A DNA stretch of 64,000 nt from Geothrix sp. 21YS21S-4 (GCF_030845995.1 NZ_CP132719.1:2294001-2358000); one strand, 5' to 3'; shown: positions 43,239 through 52,979, counted from the stretch's first letter. Numbers and translations: made by a program. The notes: generated by a model from the letters alone, not told the origin.

Positions 43239-44366
43239 TTACTTCCCTCCCGCGGCGGGGGCATTTGCCGCGTTGCCGATCACGCGCAGGCGGGTGCCTT
43301 CGCCCACCAGGTCCTTGCCGCCGTCGATGACCTGCGCCCCGGCGGGAAGGCCGGTGACGGGGCGATAGCCGTCCTGCTCGACGCCCAGCGTCACCTTGGC
43401 GCGGCGGGCCGTGCCCTGGTCCGCGACGAAGAGTTCCGCGTCTCGGTCCTGGGCCTTCAGCAGCGTGGCCGGCAGCGCGGGACGCTTGGTCTCGCCTTCG
43501 CCGAGGATCACGCCTTCCACGAACAGCCCGCCCTTCAGCGCGCCGTCGGGGTTGGCCACTTCCAGGCGGACGCGCAGGGTGCGGCCGTCCTGGGCCAGGC
43601 TGGGACTCACCTGGGCCACGCGGCCCTCCACGGGCCGGTCCAGGCCCATGGCGCGGAAGGTGGCCTTCTGGCCGACCTTCACCTGGGCCATGGCTTCCGC
43701 CGGCAGATCCGCGCGGATCTCCAGCTTGCGGTTGTCCACGACTTCGAAGGCCGTCTGGCCGGGGCTCAGCATCTCGCCGGGCTGCACGGCGCGGCGGGCG
43801 ACCTGCCCCGCGAAGGGCGCGACCAGGCGGGCCTTCTTGAGGCGGAGGCGGGCCAGGCCGAGGTTGCTCTGGGCGGCCGCGGCGGCGGCGCGGGAGGCGT
43901 TGTAGCCCGTCTCCGCCTGCTGGGCGGACTGGCGGGTGATGCTCCGCTTCTCCAGCAGGGCCACGGAGCGGTCATTGTCGCGCTGGGCCTGGAGGGCCTG
44001 CGCCTGGGCCTGGGCGAGCTGGGCCTCGGCAGCCTGGACACCCAGGGTGTAGTCGTCCTCGTCCTGGGCGCCGAGGAGGGCCCCGGCGGCGACGGAATCG
44101 CCCTCCTGGACGGCCACGCGGGTCACGCGCCCGGCCACTTCGGCCTTCAGCTCCGCGCGGTTCACCGCCAGCAGCGTGCCCGTGAAGGCGACGGCGGGGC
44201 GGAAGCTGCGCTCCTGAAGGGCAACGAGGGTGACGGGCACCGTGCCCTCCGCTTTCACGGAGGACTGGTGATCCAGCTCCGTGTTCCGCTTGCCGCGGTG
44301 GAAGGTGGCCGCCCCGGCGATCACGAGCGCGGGGACGGCGACGAAGAGGATGGTCTTTCGGTTCAT
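43239..44366 (-). CDS. RND efflux periplasmic adaptor subunit
   Basis: This 375-residue membrane-fusion protein has an N-terminal anchor or signal (ILFVAVPALVIAGAA). A lipoyl-half motif follows (VTRVAVQEGDSVAAGALLGA), then an alpha hairpin (about residues 100-165) and the second lipoyl half (ARLVAPFAGQVARRAVQPGE). Beta-barrel and proximal domains complete it. It bridges the AcrB-like pump to the outer-membrane channel. Its ATG lies 23 bp after the tolC stop. Confidence 0.92.
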   Translation of the reverse strand: MNRKTILFVAVPALVIAGAATFHRGKRNTELDHQSSVKAEGTVPVTLVALQERSFRPAVAFTGTLLAVNRAELKAEVAGRVTRVAVQEGDSVAAGALLGAQDEDDYTLGVQAAEAQLAQAQAQALQAQRDNDRSVALLEKRSITRQSAQQAETGYNASRAAAAAAQSNLGLARLRLKKARLVAPFAGQVARRAVQPGEMLSPGQTAFEVVDNRKLEIRADLPAEAMAQVKVGQKATFRAMGLDRPVEGRVAQVSPSLAQDGRTLRVRLEVANPDGALKGGLFVEGVILGEGETKRPALPATLLKAQDRDAELFVADQGTARRAKVTLGVEQDGYRPVTGLPAGAQVIDGGKDLVGEGTRLRVIGNAANAPAAGGK

Positions 44367-44389
44367 GGTCGGCTCCGGAATCGTCGAAA

Positions 44390-45721
44390 TCAGAGAGGGG
44401 GCAGGCCGAGGGAGCGGCGCTGGTCGAAGCGGGCGGACCAGAGGCCCAGCTCCGCCCGGCGGCGCTGGCTCTCCGCCTGGCGCTCGGCGCGCTCGGCCTG
44501 AAGGAGGTCGAGGGAGGTGATCAGCCCCTGGTCGAAGGACTCGCGGCTCATCCGCAGCGCTTCGGCGGCGGCGTCATGGGCCCGGCGCGCCGCTTCGTCC
44601 AGGGCGACGGCCTTGTCCAGCTCGCGGTCGGCGGTGCTCTGCTCGATGGCGATGGAGCGCTCCTTGTCGATGCGCGTCTGCTTCACCTGCTCCAGCTGCG
44701 CCGTGTTCTGCGCGCGCTTGCCGGAGCTGCGGAGTCCGTCGAAGACCGGGAAGCGCATGGTGACGCTCACCTTCCAGGTGTCGTAGGGCTCCTTGAACAG
44801 GTTGTCCGACTTCTCGGCCTGGTAGCCGTAGCTGGCGGTCAGGTCGAACTTGGGCCGCAGGTCCGAGGTGATGATCTTCTCGTTGGCCCGGTACATGGCC
44901 TCCTGCTGCCGCATCTGGGCCAGTTCGCTCCGCTCCGCGCCCGCGGGCTTGGCGAGCAGTTCCGCCCGTCCGAGGTCGGCCAGCCGCAGGGGAGCCTTGG
45001 GATCCAATCCCAGTTGTCCGTTCAGAACCTCCAGGGTCCGCTTCACGTCGGCCTCGGCCTGGAGGGCATCGGGAATCACGGCAAACAGCTCGCTCTCGGC
45101 CCGCAGCCGATCCAGCTCCGTGGCGGTCTGCGATTCCAGCCGCGCCTTGACGTCGGAGACGAACTGCTCCGCGGTCTTCCGCTGGACCTGCACCACTTCC
45201 AGCTGCGCCTGGGCGGAGAGCACCGCCAGGTAGGCCTTCGCCACGCCGTGGAGGGTGTCCAGTTCGGCGGTGGTGAACCCGTAGACCGCCTCGCGCTCGC
45301 CCATCTTGGCGATGTCGATGGCGGTGCCCAGCTTGCCCCAGTAGAAGAGCGGCTGCGCCAGGTTGGCCTGGCCCGTGTAGATGTTGCGGGCGCCCACCAG
45401 CGATTCGGGCGTGAACCCGAACTGGGCGGCGCTGTCGCCGAACCCGCTGTTGAGGATGGACACGTCCCGCGCCCGGGTGAAGTCGCCCACCAGGGTGAGC
45501 TGCGGCAGCGCGTCGGCGCGGGTGGCGGTGATCAGCCCGCGGCGCTCGTCCACCCGGGCCTTGGCGGCGCGGAGCAGGGGGTTCTCCTGCCGGGCGCGGG
45601 CCAGCGCCCCCGGCAGATCCAGGGACGGGGCGGCTGAGGCCGCCGGAGCGGGGACTTCCGGAGAAGTCGGCGGGGGAAGCGGCGCCTGCGCCAGAAGGGC
45701 GGGCGGGGCGAACAGCAGCAT
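44390..45721 (-). CDS. TolC-family outer-membrane efflux channel
   Basis: This 443-residue TolC-family protein has a short signal sequence (LLFAPPALLAQ). The usual two-fold repeated helical and strand pattern follows (ALARARQENPLLRAAKARVD, then KAYLAVLSAQAQLEVVQVQR, repeated later as ELDKAVALDEAARRAHDAAA). It forms the exit duct for the RND pump. The ATG starts one base after the tetR stop, so the operon is tightly coupled. Confidence 0.92.
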   Translation of the reverse strand: MLLFAPPALLAQAPLPPPTSPEVPAPAASAAPSLDLPGALARARQENPLLRAAKARVDERRGLITATRADALPQLTLVGDFTRARDVSILNSGFGDSAAQFGFTPESLVGARNIYTGQANLAQPLFYWGKLGTAIDIAKMGEREAVYGFTTAELDTLHGVAKAYLAVLSAQAQLEVVQVQRKTAEQFVSDVKARLESQTATELDRLRAESELFAVIPDALQAEADVKRTLEVLNGQLGLDPKAPLRLADLGRAELLAKPAGAERSELAQMRQQEAMYRANEKIITSDLRPKFDLTASYGYQAEKSDNLFKEPYDTWKVSVTMRFPVFDGLRSSGKRAQNTAQLEQVKQTRIDKERSIAIEQSTADRELDKAVALDEAARRAHDAAAEALRMSRESFDQGLITSLDLLQAERAERQAESQRRRAELGLWSARFDQRRSLGLPPL

Positions 45722-45722
45722 G

Positions 45723-46394
45723 TCAGCTCCTCGGCTGGGGGAACGCCTCGGGAATGCCGAGTCCCCGCAGGCTGAATTCGGTGAGATGGCGGACGAGTTC
45801 CGACAAGTCCTCGGGATAGTCGGGGTTTCCGCGGATGAGGCGGATGATCCCCAGCGAATTCCGGAAGTGGATGAGGGGCCCCTGGATGCTCAACCCCATG
45901 TTCAGCAGGTCGTCCGCGGACAGGTCGGGGCGCAGCACCCGCAGGCAGGCCACCAGGTGATCGATGTAGGGCTGGATCTGCTCCAGGAGGAGCGGCGCCG
46001 CCGCGGGGCGCGGGGCCTGCATCTCGCGGGCCATCAGGACCATGGCGGCCTCTTCCACCGGATCGCTCCGGTCGGTGGAGATCAGGTCCTCCATGAAGGC
46101 GCGGATGTGGTCCTTCAGCCCCTGGATGGCCGCTTCCCGGGCCCCGGGAGTTCCCGGCGCCGGAACCGCCGCGAGGGCCGCCACGTGGCAAGCCTTGCGG
46201 GTGAAGATGTGCTTCAGGGCCTCCAGGTAGAGGCCTTCCTTCCCGCAGAAGTGATACGCCACCAGGGCGGAGTTCGCGTGGGCCCCCTTGGCGATCTCGC
46301 GGATTCCCGCCCCGTCGAATCCCTTCGCGGCGAAATGGAGGATGGCGGACTCGATGAGCCGCGTCCGCGTGTCCTGGGAGAAAGCGGGCGTCAT
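45723..46394 (-). CDS. TetR-family repressor of the efflux operon
   Basis: This 223-residue regulator has an N-terminal helix-turn-helix (RLIESAILHFAAKGFDGAGI then REIAKGAHANSALVAYHF) followed by a CerR/TetR_C-like ligand domain. It is first in the tetR-tolC-adaptor-RND operon and probably represses it. The ATG at 46394 has GAGG 6 nt upstream. Repeat-rich AT sequence just upstream (46411-46460) is the likely operator. It is divergent from a small membrane-protein gene. Confidence 0.9.
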   Translation of the reverse strand: MTPAFSQDTRTRLIESAILHFAAKGFDGAGIREIAKGAHANSALVAYHFCGKEGLYLEALKHIFTRKACHVAALAAVPAPGTPGAREAAIQGLKDHIRAFMEDLISTDRSDPVEEAAMVLMAREMQAPRPAAAPLLLEQIQPYIDHLVACLRVLRPDLSADDLLNMGLSIQGPLIHFRNSLGIIRLIRGNPDYPEDLSELVRHLTEFSLRGLGIPEAFPQPRS

Positions 46395-46410
46395 AGGGGA
46401 CCTCGAAAAG

Positions 46411-46460
46411 ATCAATCGAGTGATTAACTCGGTTTTTCCAGGTTAATCAATCGGTTAATC
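46411..46460. promoter_or_regulatory. Clustered inverted/direct repeats upstream of tetR (operator candidate)
   Basis: CGAGT-GATTA-ACTCG (46417-46431) is a perfect dyad. GATTAAC (46422-46428) is inverted as GTTAATC at 46442-46448, and GGTTAATC occurs again at 46453-46460, 12 bp after the first copy (46441-46448). The patch is clearly AT-richer than its surroundings and lies 17-66 bp upstream of the tetR ATG. Confidence 0.55.
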
Positions 46461-46540
46461 CTGTCAACCCCCCATTCCGCCTTTGGCGCCTCCCTCTCCC
46501 CCGCCGCTTGTGCGATCCTGGGAGCTTGCGGAGTTTCCCC

Positions 46541-46885
46541 ATGCCGTTCCTGATCTTCTATTTCATCCTGTTCGCTGTGCTCCTCTTCCAGGGCACGCAC
46601 CTGGCCGGCGAGGTCAAGACGCCCCTCGGCACCCTGCCCGAGGAAGTGGGCCAGAATCCCGCGACCGCGGCCCGTTGGGGCGCGATCCTGATCGCCTCCG
46701 GCCTCCTCGGCGGATTGGCGGGCCTCCTCGGCTTCCGCTGGGCCGCGTTCGCCACGGCTCGCCCTGCCCTGTTCATCCTGGGCGTGGCGATCCTGGCCGC
46801 CTACGGGTTCTGGGTGATCGCGCTGGGTCGCCGGCCGGAGTTCATCGGCAAGCCCACCGTCGCCGACGATCACGGCCACCACTAG
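46541..46885 (+). CDS. Small hydrophobic membrane protein of unknown function
   Basis: This 114-residue protein has about three hydrophobic helices: FLIFYFILFAVLLFQGTHLA, AILIASGLLGGLAGLLGFR and ALFILGVAILAAYGFWVIAL. It ends in a histidine-rich tail DDHGHH. No family is recognised. The ATG at 46541 has GCGGAG about 10 nt upstream; an in-frame ATG 33 nt earlier is possible. It is divergent from tetR and ends at a perfect terminator. Confidence 0.55.
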   Translation: MPFLIFYFILFAVLLFQGTHLAGEVKTPLGTLPEEVGQNPATAARWGAILIASGLLGGLAGLLGFRWAAFATARPALFILGVAILAAYGFWVIALGRRPEFIGKPTVADDHGHH

Positions 46886-46904
46886 GCCCGCCGGGAAAAG
46901 GAAC

Positions 46905-46940
46905 GATAAAAAAGGCGGCCCGAAGGCCGCCTTTTTTATC
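46905..46940. terminator. Perfect bidirectional Rho-independent terminator
   Basis: GATAAAAAAGGCGGCC (46905-46920) and GGCCGCCTTTTTTATC (46925-46940) are exact complements around CGAA. An A-run on one side and a T-run on the other serve both converging genes (the small membrane protein and the cold-shock gene). Confidence 0.93.
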
Positions 46941-46962
46941 TTGAACGGTAGGAGTTGGAGCG

Positions 46963-47166
46963 TTAGATCTTGACGACGTTGGTCGCCTGGGGGCCCTTCT
47001 GGCCCTGAGCGACTTCGAAGCTGACGCGCTGGTTCTCGTCCAGGGTGCGGAAGCCGCCGCCCTGAATCGCGGTGTGGTGGACGAAGAGATCAGCGGTGCC
47101 TTCGTCGGGGGTGATGAACCCGAAACCCTTCTCGGCGTTGAACCACTTGACGGTGCCTTGAGCCAT
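46963..47166 (-). CDS. Cold-shock domain protein (CspA family)
   Basis: This 67-residue single cold-shock domain binds single-stranded RNA/DNA. RNP1 is KGFGFITPD and RNP2 is DLFVHHTAI; the start is [17 protein letters not shown], as in the family. The ATG has CAGGAAAC upstream. The 162-bp gap to the next gene upstream leaves room for the long leader usual in csp genes, but I cannot identify a cold box. Ends at the bidirectional terminator. Confidence 0.95.
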   Translation of the reverse strand: MAQGTVKWFNAEKGFGFITPDEGTADLFVHHTAIQGGGFRTLDENQRVSFEVAQGQKGPQATNVVKI

Positions 47167-47328
47167 GACTGTTTCCTGCAGAGTGTCTGGTGATGTTGAT
47201 TGCGATGACATGGCCCCCAGACCAGGCTGTCATTGCTTTGGTGTGAGGTCCGCCCCTGGCGGGTCACGGCATCCAGCATGACAGGATTGCGGAAGTCCAC
47301 CGCTTTTTTCTGCGTCGAGTTCCGATTT

Positions 47329-48123
47329 TCAGAATCGGAGGACGGCTCCGAACCCGACCCCCTTCCGGTCCAGCTTCACTTCCAGATCGTCCTGGATGGA
47401 GCCTTCGGGCACGTCGAAGTGGCCCGCCTCGTAGAAGGCCCGCAGCCCGAACCACCGGACGGGGAAAATCCGCACGTCCGCCCCGTAGAGGTTGTACTTG
47501 GCACTCTTGTAGGCCAGGTAGTGGACGTAGGCCTTGGCTTCCACGGCGCCGTTGAAGCCCCGCGCGCCACCCGACAGTCCGATCTGGGGAATGGGCGCGG
47601 TGATCCGGGTGCTGGATTCCTGGGACGGTCCGAGGAGCGGCGCGCTCCGGGCGTCCAGGTCCAAGGTCCAAGCCTGCACACCCAAGTCCACGCCCAGCCA
47701 AGAGTCGTCCCCCCGCAGGAACTTGATGGTCCACACGCCGTCCACCGTGGCAAGTTTGACGTGGGACTGGACCCGCGTGCCGGCGATATAGGGGACGCCA
47801 TCCAGAGTCACCATGCGGTTCACAATCCGGTCACCACGGTACTCCGCCGAGCCATTGGAGATCTGGAATGCGAAGCGGGGACCCTGGTACTCGACGAAGA
47901 ACCCCGGGGTGGTCTTGTCCTTCCCCAGACCCAGGTCCGAATCCAAGTCGACATCAATAGGCTGGCCGTCCTCCACCCCGCGGAAGTGGCCCTTCAGGGT
48001 CGGGCCGTAGCTCTGGAGCCCGAGGCTCCAGGTGGGCTGAAAGCCGGCTCCGGAACTGGGAGCGCCCAACTGGGCGAACGCGGCGGTGGCGGTGAGGGAA
48101 AGGACGAGCGGCAAGGTACGCAT
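47329..48123 (-). CDS. Predicted outer-membrane beta-barrel protein
   Basis: This 264-residue protein has a signal peptide (LPLVLSLTATAAFAQ) and a barrel-like pattern of alternating strands ending VGFGAVLRF. Aromatic-rich strands such as FGLRAFYEAGHFDVP and VEAKAYVHYLAYKSAKYNLY are visible. No enzymatic motif is seen; function unknown. It stands alone between csp and the E1 dehydrogenase gene on the same strand. Confidence 0.65.
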   Translation of the reverse strand: MRTLPLVLSLTATAAFAQLGAPSSGAGFQPTWSLGLQSYGPTLKGHFRGVEDGQPIDVDLDSDLGLGKDKTTPGFFVEYQGPRFAFQISNGSAEYRGDRIVNRMVTLDGVPYIAGTRVQSHVKLATVDGVWTIKFLRGDDSWLGVDLGVQAWTLDLDARSAPLLGPSQESSTRITAPIPQIGLSGGARGFNGAVEAKAYVHYLAYKSAKYNLYGADVRIFPVRWFGLRAFYEAGHFDVPEGSIQDDLEVKLDRKGVGFGAVLRF

Positions 48124-48200
48124 GACGCCTCCGGAAGGATGCCCATGCTACCGCCGAAAACCCGCCGGATCTGCAATTCCAAAATCGAGATCAGGAAAAA

Positions 48201-50327
48201 TCAGATGGCGGCGAGCTTCCGATAGGCCTCCAGGAAGTCCTGGGGCTGGGGCAGGATCTCGTCCTCCAGGGCCGGGTAGTAGGCCACCCAGGTGTCCTTG
48301 GCGCCGACGCGGCGGACCGGGGCGTCCAGATGGAAGAACAACTCGTCGGCGATCCGGGCCGCGATCTCGGCGCCGTAGCCCCAGCTCACGGTGTCCTCGT
48401 GGGCCACGATCACGCGGTGGGTCTTCTTCACCGTGCGCTCGATGGCGGGCCAATCGTAGGGATTGAGGCTGCGCAGGTCGAGGATCTCGACGGAGAGCCC
48501 CTCCTTCTCCGCCGCCCGCGCCGCCTGGACCGCGCGGTGGACCGTGTTCCCGAAGGTGATGACGGACAGGTCCGCGCCCTCCCGCACGGTCCGGGCCTTC
48601 CCGAACGGGATCATGAAGTCGGGTCCCGGATCGTTGCCCTTGTTGTGGGTCTGGCGGTAGAGGTGCTTAGGCTCCAGGAAGAGGACGGGATCGTCGCAGC
48701 GGATGGCCGTCCGCAGGAGGCCGGCGGCATCCAGGGCCGTGCTGGGGCAGATCACCCGCAACCCCGGAATGTGGGTGAACGTGCTCTCGCCGCACTGGCT
48801 GTGGTACGTGGCGCCGCCCATCAGGTAGCCGGCGATGGGGACGCGCACCACCATCGGCGCCTTGAAGGCCCCGTTGGAGCGCCACCGGATGTTGGCCAGC
48901 TCGTCGCGGAGCTGCTGCATGGCGGGCCAGATGTAGTCGAAGAACTGGATCTCCACCACGGGCTTGAAGCCCCGCGCCGCCAGGCCGATGGCGCGCCCGA
49001 TGATGGTGGCCTCCGCCAGGGGCGAGTTGAACACCCGGTGGCCGCCGAACTGCTTCTGCAGGCCATGCGTGGCCTTGAACACGCCGCCCTTCCCCTTCAC
49101 CTCGGCCAGGATCTCCTCGCGGCTGGCGTCGGCGACATCCTCCCCGAACACCAGGATCCGCGGATCGCGGGCCATCTCGTGCTTCAGGGTGGCGTTCAGG
49201 AGGTCGATCATCGTCTTCGCGCCGGTGGCCTGGTCGCCGGCGGCGGCTTCGGTGTCGAAGTCCGGGGACGCGGGGTCGGCGTCGGGGCTGTAGAGGTGCT
49301 CGTAGAAGCTGCCGGATTCGGGCCGGGGAGCCGCGTCCGCCTCCTCCCAGGCCCGGTCGACCTCCGCCTGGACGTCGGCCTTCAGGGCCTGCAGTTCCTC
49401 CAGGGACAGGTCGCCCCAGGCCACCAGCTGGTCCGCGTAGGTGGCCACGGGATCCCGCTGGGCCTCGGCCTCGCGCTGGGCCTTGGACTTGTAGAGCTGC
49501 TCGTCGTCGGAGAGGGAATGGCTGTAGGGCCGGATCACCCGGGCGCGCACGAGCGCCGGACCCTTGCGGGCGCGGGCGTGGTCCGCGGCGGCCTTCAGGG
49601 CCTGGAAGCTGGCGATGGGATCGCACCCGTCCACGTCGTCGATCACCAGCAGACCGTGGGCCTCGTAGCCCTTCAGCAGCGCGGCGACATTGCCGCCGGG
49701 ATACTGGACTTCGCTGGGAACGCTGATGGCGTAGCCGTTGTCCTCCACGAGGAACACCACGGGGACCTTGAGGGTCGCCGCGTTGCTGACCGCCTCCCAG
49801 AACTCGCCCTGGCTGCAGGTGCCTTCGCCGGTGGTGACCAGCACCACCTCGTCGGAACGGATGCCCAGCTGATCCTGCAGACCGCCCTGCTCCGCCCGGA
49901 GCGCGGCCTCGGCGGCGCCCACGGCCTGGAGGAACTGGCTGCCCGTGGGGCTGGAGGTGGTGAAGATGTTCAGATCCCGGTGGCCCCAGTGGCTGGGCAT
50001 CTGGCGGCCGCCGCTGGCGGGATCGCTGGCCGCGCCCACGGAGCCCAGGAACATCTCCTTCGCGGTGTAGCCCAGGCCGTAGGCCAGGGCGCGGTCCCGG
50101 TAGTAGAAGAAGAACCAGTCGTGGCCGGGCCGGAACGCCATGGCGGCGGCGGCCTGGACGGCCTCGTGCCCCACGCCGTTGATCTGGAAGAAGACCTTGT
50201 TCTGGCGCTTGCCGGTGATCTCCTTGTCGTCGATCCGGCGGGCGGCGTAGATGGTGCGGTACAGTCCCACCCGCTGGTCGCGGGTCAGGGTCGCGGCGGG
50301 CGCGGACAGGTCGGAACGGGCGGCCAA
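48201..50327 (-). CDS. Fused alpha/beta E1 of branched-chain 2-oxoacid dehydrogenase
   Basis: This 708-residue thiamine-diphosphate enzyme oxidatively decarboxylates 2-oxo acids, most likely branched-chain ones. The alpha part (about residues 1-345) has the ThDP motif [20 protein letters not shown] followed by VEDNGYAIS, and the [10 protein letters not shown] loop. The beta part (about 385-708) begins [20 protein letters not shown] and includes FGEDVA and [13 protein letters not shown]. Two genes elsewhere in most bacteria are one here. A TTG start with AAGGAG 6 nt upstream is preferred, since upstream in-frame codons lack a ribosome site. E2 and E3 are not nearby. Confidence 0.85.
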   Translation of the reverse strand: MAARSDLSAPAATLTRDQRVGLYRTIYAARRIDDKEITGKRQNKVFFQINGVGHEAVQAAAAMAFRPGHDWFFFYYRDRALAYGLGYTAKEMFLGSVGAASDPASGGRQMPSHWGHRDLNIFTTSSPTGSQFLQAVGAAEAALRAEQGGLQDQLGIRSDEVVLVTTGEGTCSQGEFWEAVSNAATLKVPVVFLVEDNGYAISVPSEVQYPGGNVAALLKGYEAHGLLVIDDVDGCDPIASFQALKAAADHARARKGPALVRARVIRPYSHSLSDDEQLYKSKAQREAEAQRDPVATYADQLVAWGDLSLEELQALKADVQAEVDRAWEEADAAPRPESGSFYEHLYSPDADPASPDFDTEAAAGDQATGAKTMIDLLNATLKHEMARDPRILVFGEDVADASREEILAEVKGKGGVFKATHGLQKQFGGHRVFNSPLAEATIIGRAIGLAARGFKPVVEIQFFDYIWPAMQQLRDELANIRWRSNGAFKAPMVVRVPIAGYLMGGATYHSQCGESTFTHIPGLRVICPSTALDAAGLLRTAIRCDDPVLFLEPKHLYRQTHNKGNDPGPDFMIPFGKARTVREGADLSVITFGNTVHRAVQAARAAEKEGLSVEILDLRSLNPYDWPAIERTVKKTHRVIVAHEDTVSWGYGAEIAARIADELFFHLDAPVRRVGAKDTWVAYYPALEDEILPQPQDFLEAYRKLAAI

Positions 50328-50498
50328 AGGCACTCCTTGGGACTCCTGCCGAGGTCGGCGTGCGGAAGGGTCCCAATCTAGCACGGCGGGGCCGGAGTTC
50401 CCTGAAAACCCCGGCCCTTTTACAGACCAATCCGGAAGAGATCCCTCTTTCTCCGGGAGGGACCGCAGACCGGCGCAGATCAATTGCGACAGAAAGGT

Positions 50499-51674
50499 CT
50501 AGAAACTCGCGCCCAACCCGATGGTGGCCGAGAAGCCCTCGCGGAAGGTCTTGCCCTGGGCATCCGCGAGGTCCCGGTTGAGCCGGTCCTGCCGCAGCTC
50601 CAGGCGCGCGAAGGCGGGGCCGTGCTTCTTTTCGGCGCCCACGCTCCAGGACCAGGCGACCAGATCCACGCCCGAGCGGCCGGCGTAGGTCCCGCCGGGG
50701 CCATCCAGCTCCAGGCTCGCGCGGATGGTGGGATCGCAGGAGAGGCGCACGCCGGAATCATCGGACAGGTGCTCACCCCGGACGAAGAGGGCGATGCCCC
50801 GGCCGATGTCCAGCTTGTAGATGGCGCCGACCCCGCGCCAGAAGGCATCCACGGGCATCACGGCCCCGAGGATGTCGGCCGCGGCGAAGCGCTCCCGCCC
50901 CAGGGACACTTCGCCCTGGAGGGTGGAGGGCCCCCACACCCACTGCCCCATCAGGCACACCCGCTCGCGCTGGCGACCTTCGGCGCCGCTGTTGGCCGCC
51001 GCGCCCAGGCCGTTCTGCTCGGGGCCGCGGTAGGCGTGCAGGGAGAGGTAGCGGTCCTGCGCGCCGCGATGGTTGTAGGTGAGCCCCAGGCCCATGGACT
51101 TCCCGTGGTTGTTGTCCTTGAGGCGGTCCTCGCCGTTGAACACCCACAGGTCGGCGCTCCACACCGGGCTGAAGGCGTGGTGCCAGTTCACGCCCACCTG
51201 GCCGAAGGGATCCGAGTACGAGAACAGAAGGCCCCGGCTGGCGGTGATGTTCTGGCTGCCGTCCAGGAACTCCATTCCGATGAACGTCATCATCCGCCCG
51301 ACGCGCAGGGTGTCCCGCTCGCCGGTCCAGGCCACCAGGGCCTCCACCGGCGCGATGGTCCCGGTGTCGCCGGTGCTGGCCTGGATGGTCTTTCCGGTCT
51401 GGCCCGCCAGGAGGGTCGCCTTGGCGGACCAGCCCCGCGCGAAGCTCGCATCCACGCCGAGCATCAGGCCGTCGAGGCTGAACTGGCTCTGGCCCGATTC
51501 CATGGGGCGGAAGGCCAGCGAGCCGTCGGAGGTCTCGCGGTCCTGGGTGACCGCGGAGGCCCACAGGGAGCCCCGCCACTTGAGCGTGGGCGCGGCCGCT
51601 TCGGAAGGGGCCTGCTGGGCCACGAGGACGGCACAGAAGCCGAGCAGGGAAATCGTCACGCGATGCGCGCGCAT
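50499..51674 (-). CDS. Putative beta-barrel porin (OmpL/BBP2-like)
   Basis: This 391-residue protein has a signal peptide (VTISLLGFCAVLVAQQ) and a long barrel ending TIGLGASF. The pattern of ALVAWTGERDTLRVGRMMTF, GVNWHHAFSPVWSADLWVFN and similar strands resembles the putative beta-barrel porin-2 family. GGAG precedes the ATG by 6 nt. It follows the ammonium channel gene by 66 bp on the same strand, so it may supply an outer-membrane route for the same nutrient; that is inference. Confidence 0.7.
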   Translation of the reverse strand: MRAHRVTISLLGFCAVLVAQQAPSEAAAPTLKWRGSLWASAVTQDRETSDGSLAFRPMESGQSQFSLDGLMLGVDASFARGWSAKATLLAGQTGKTIQASTGDTGTIAPVEALVAWTGERDTLRVGRMMTFIGMEFLDGSQNITASRGLLFSYSDPFGQVGVNWHHAFSPVWSADLWVFNGEDRLKDNNHGKSMGLGLTYNHRGAQDRYLSLHAYRGPEQNGLGAAANSGAEGRQRERVCLMGQWVWGPSTLQGEVSLGRERFAAADILGAVMPVDAFWRGVGAIYKLDIGRGIALFVRGEHLSDDSGVRLSCDPTIRASLELDGPGGTYAGRSGVDLVAWSWSVGAEKKHGPAFARLELRQDRLNRDLADAQGKTFREGFSATIGLGASF

Positions 51675-51740
51675 GGTCATCTCCAAAGAACGGGGACGGG
51701 ACGGCCCCGCGGCCGCCCCGTCAGAACGATTGCCGGCGGA

Positions 51741-52979
51741 TCAGAGCCCCTGGGGATAGGCCTCTTCGCCGTGCAGTTCGGTGTCCAGCCCCCGCTCCTC
51801 GGCGGTGGGCGCCACGCGGACCGGGGTGATGCGGTCGATGATCCACAGCATTCCGTAGGTGAACCCGAAGGCCCACACGGAGGAGACGGCCACCGCGGCG
51901 CACTGCTTCCCGAAGAAGCCGATGTTGCCGAGCAGGAGGCCGTCGGACCCGGCGGGGTTCCAGGCCTTGGAGGCGAACACGCCCAGGAAGATCACGCCGA
52001 TGAAGCCGCCCACGCCGTGCACGCCCCAGACGTCCAGCGCGTCGTCCCAGCCCAGCTTGTTCTTGAGGGCGACGGCGTAGTAGCAGATCACGCCCGCCAG
52101 GATCCCGATGAGGGCCGCGGTGCTGAGGGAGACGTAGCCCGCCGCCGGGGTGATGGTGGCGAGGCCGGCGACGGCGCCCGTGAGCAGGCCCACGAACTTG
52201 GGCTGCTTGGCGTTCATCCATTCCACGAACAGCCACGCGGCGGCGGCGAAGCTGGCGGCCACGTCGGTGTTGAGGAACGCGCTGGCGGTGATGCTGTCCA
52301 CCTTCAGCTCGGACCCGGCGTTGAACCCGTACCAGCCGAACCACAGCAGGCCCGTGCCCAGGGCGATGAGGGGGATGTTGTGGGGGACGTTCTCCACCAC
52401 CTTGCGGCGGCCCACGTACAGGATGGACGCCAGGGCGGCGAGCCCGGCCGTGTTGTGGACGACGATCCCGCCCGCGAAGTCCAGGACGCCCCACTTGGCG
52501 AGGATGCCCTCGGGGCTCCACACCATGTGGACGAAGGGGAAGTAGACGAAGATCAGCCAGCCGGTCAGGAACAGGAAGTAGGCCTTGAAGGTCACCCGGT
52601 TGGCGAAGGCGCCCGTGATCAGGGCCGGCGTGATGATGGCGAACATCATCTGGTAGGCCACGTGGACGATCAGGGGGATGCCCGCGTCATTGCCTGTGTA
52701 CATGCTCTGGAGGGTGATCCCCTTCAGGAAGGCGTAGTGGGTGGGATCGCCCACGATCCCGTGCCAGGTGGGGCCGAAGCACATGGAGTAGCCGAAGGCG
52801 AACCACAGCACCGTGGTCCAGCCGAGGCTGACGAAGCTCTGGGTCATGATCGTCAGCACGTTCTTCCGGCCCACGAGCCCGCCGTAGAAGAAGGCGAGGC
52901 CGGGGGTCATCAGCATCACGAGGCTGGCGCAGAGCAGCATGAACGCGGTATTGCCGACGTTGAGCGGCATGGGGGACAT
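51741..52979 (-). CDS. amt: Ammonium transporter (Amt/MEP family)
   Basis: This 412-residue, eleven-helix inner-membrane channel has the twin pore histidines in DFAGGIVVHNTAG and VWGVHGVGGFIGV. The start VGNTAFMLLCASLVMLMTPG followed by LAFFYGGLVGRKN is characteristic. The ATG has GAGGAGG 8 nt upstream. No glnK partner is adjacent. The gene is divergent from a KdpD-like kinase and is followed by a porin gene. Confidence 0.94.
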   Translation of the reverse strand: MSPMPLNVGNTAFMLLCASLVMLMTPGLAFFYGGLVGRKNVLTIMTQSFVSLGWTTVLWFAFGYSMCFGPTWHGIVGDPTHYAFLKGITLQSMYTGNDAGIPLIVHVAYQMMFAIITPALITGAFANRVTFKAYFLFLTGWLIFVYFPFVHMVWSPEGILAKWGVLDFAGGIVVHNTAGLAALASILYVGRRKVVENVPHNIPLIALGTGLLWFGWYGFNAGSELKVDSITASAFLNTDVAASFAAAAWLFVEWMNAKQPKFVGLLTGAVAGLATITPAAGYVSLSTAALIGILAGVICYYAVALKNKLGWDDALDVWGVHGVGGFIGVIFLGVFASKAWNPAGSDGLLLGNIGFFGKQCAAVAVSSVWAFGFTYGMLWIIDRITPVRVAPTAEERGLDTELHGEEAYPQGL

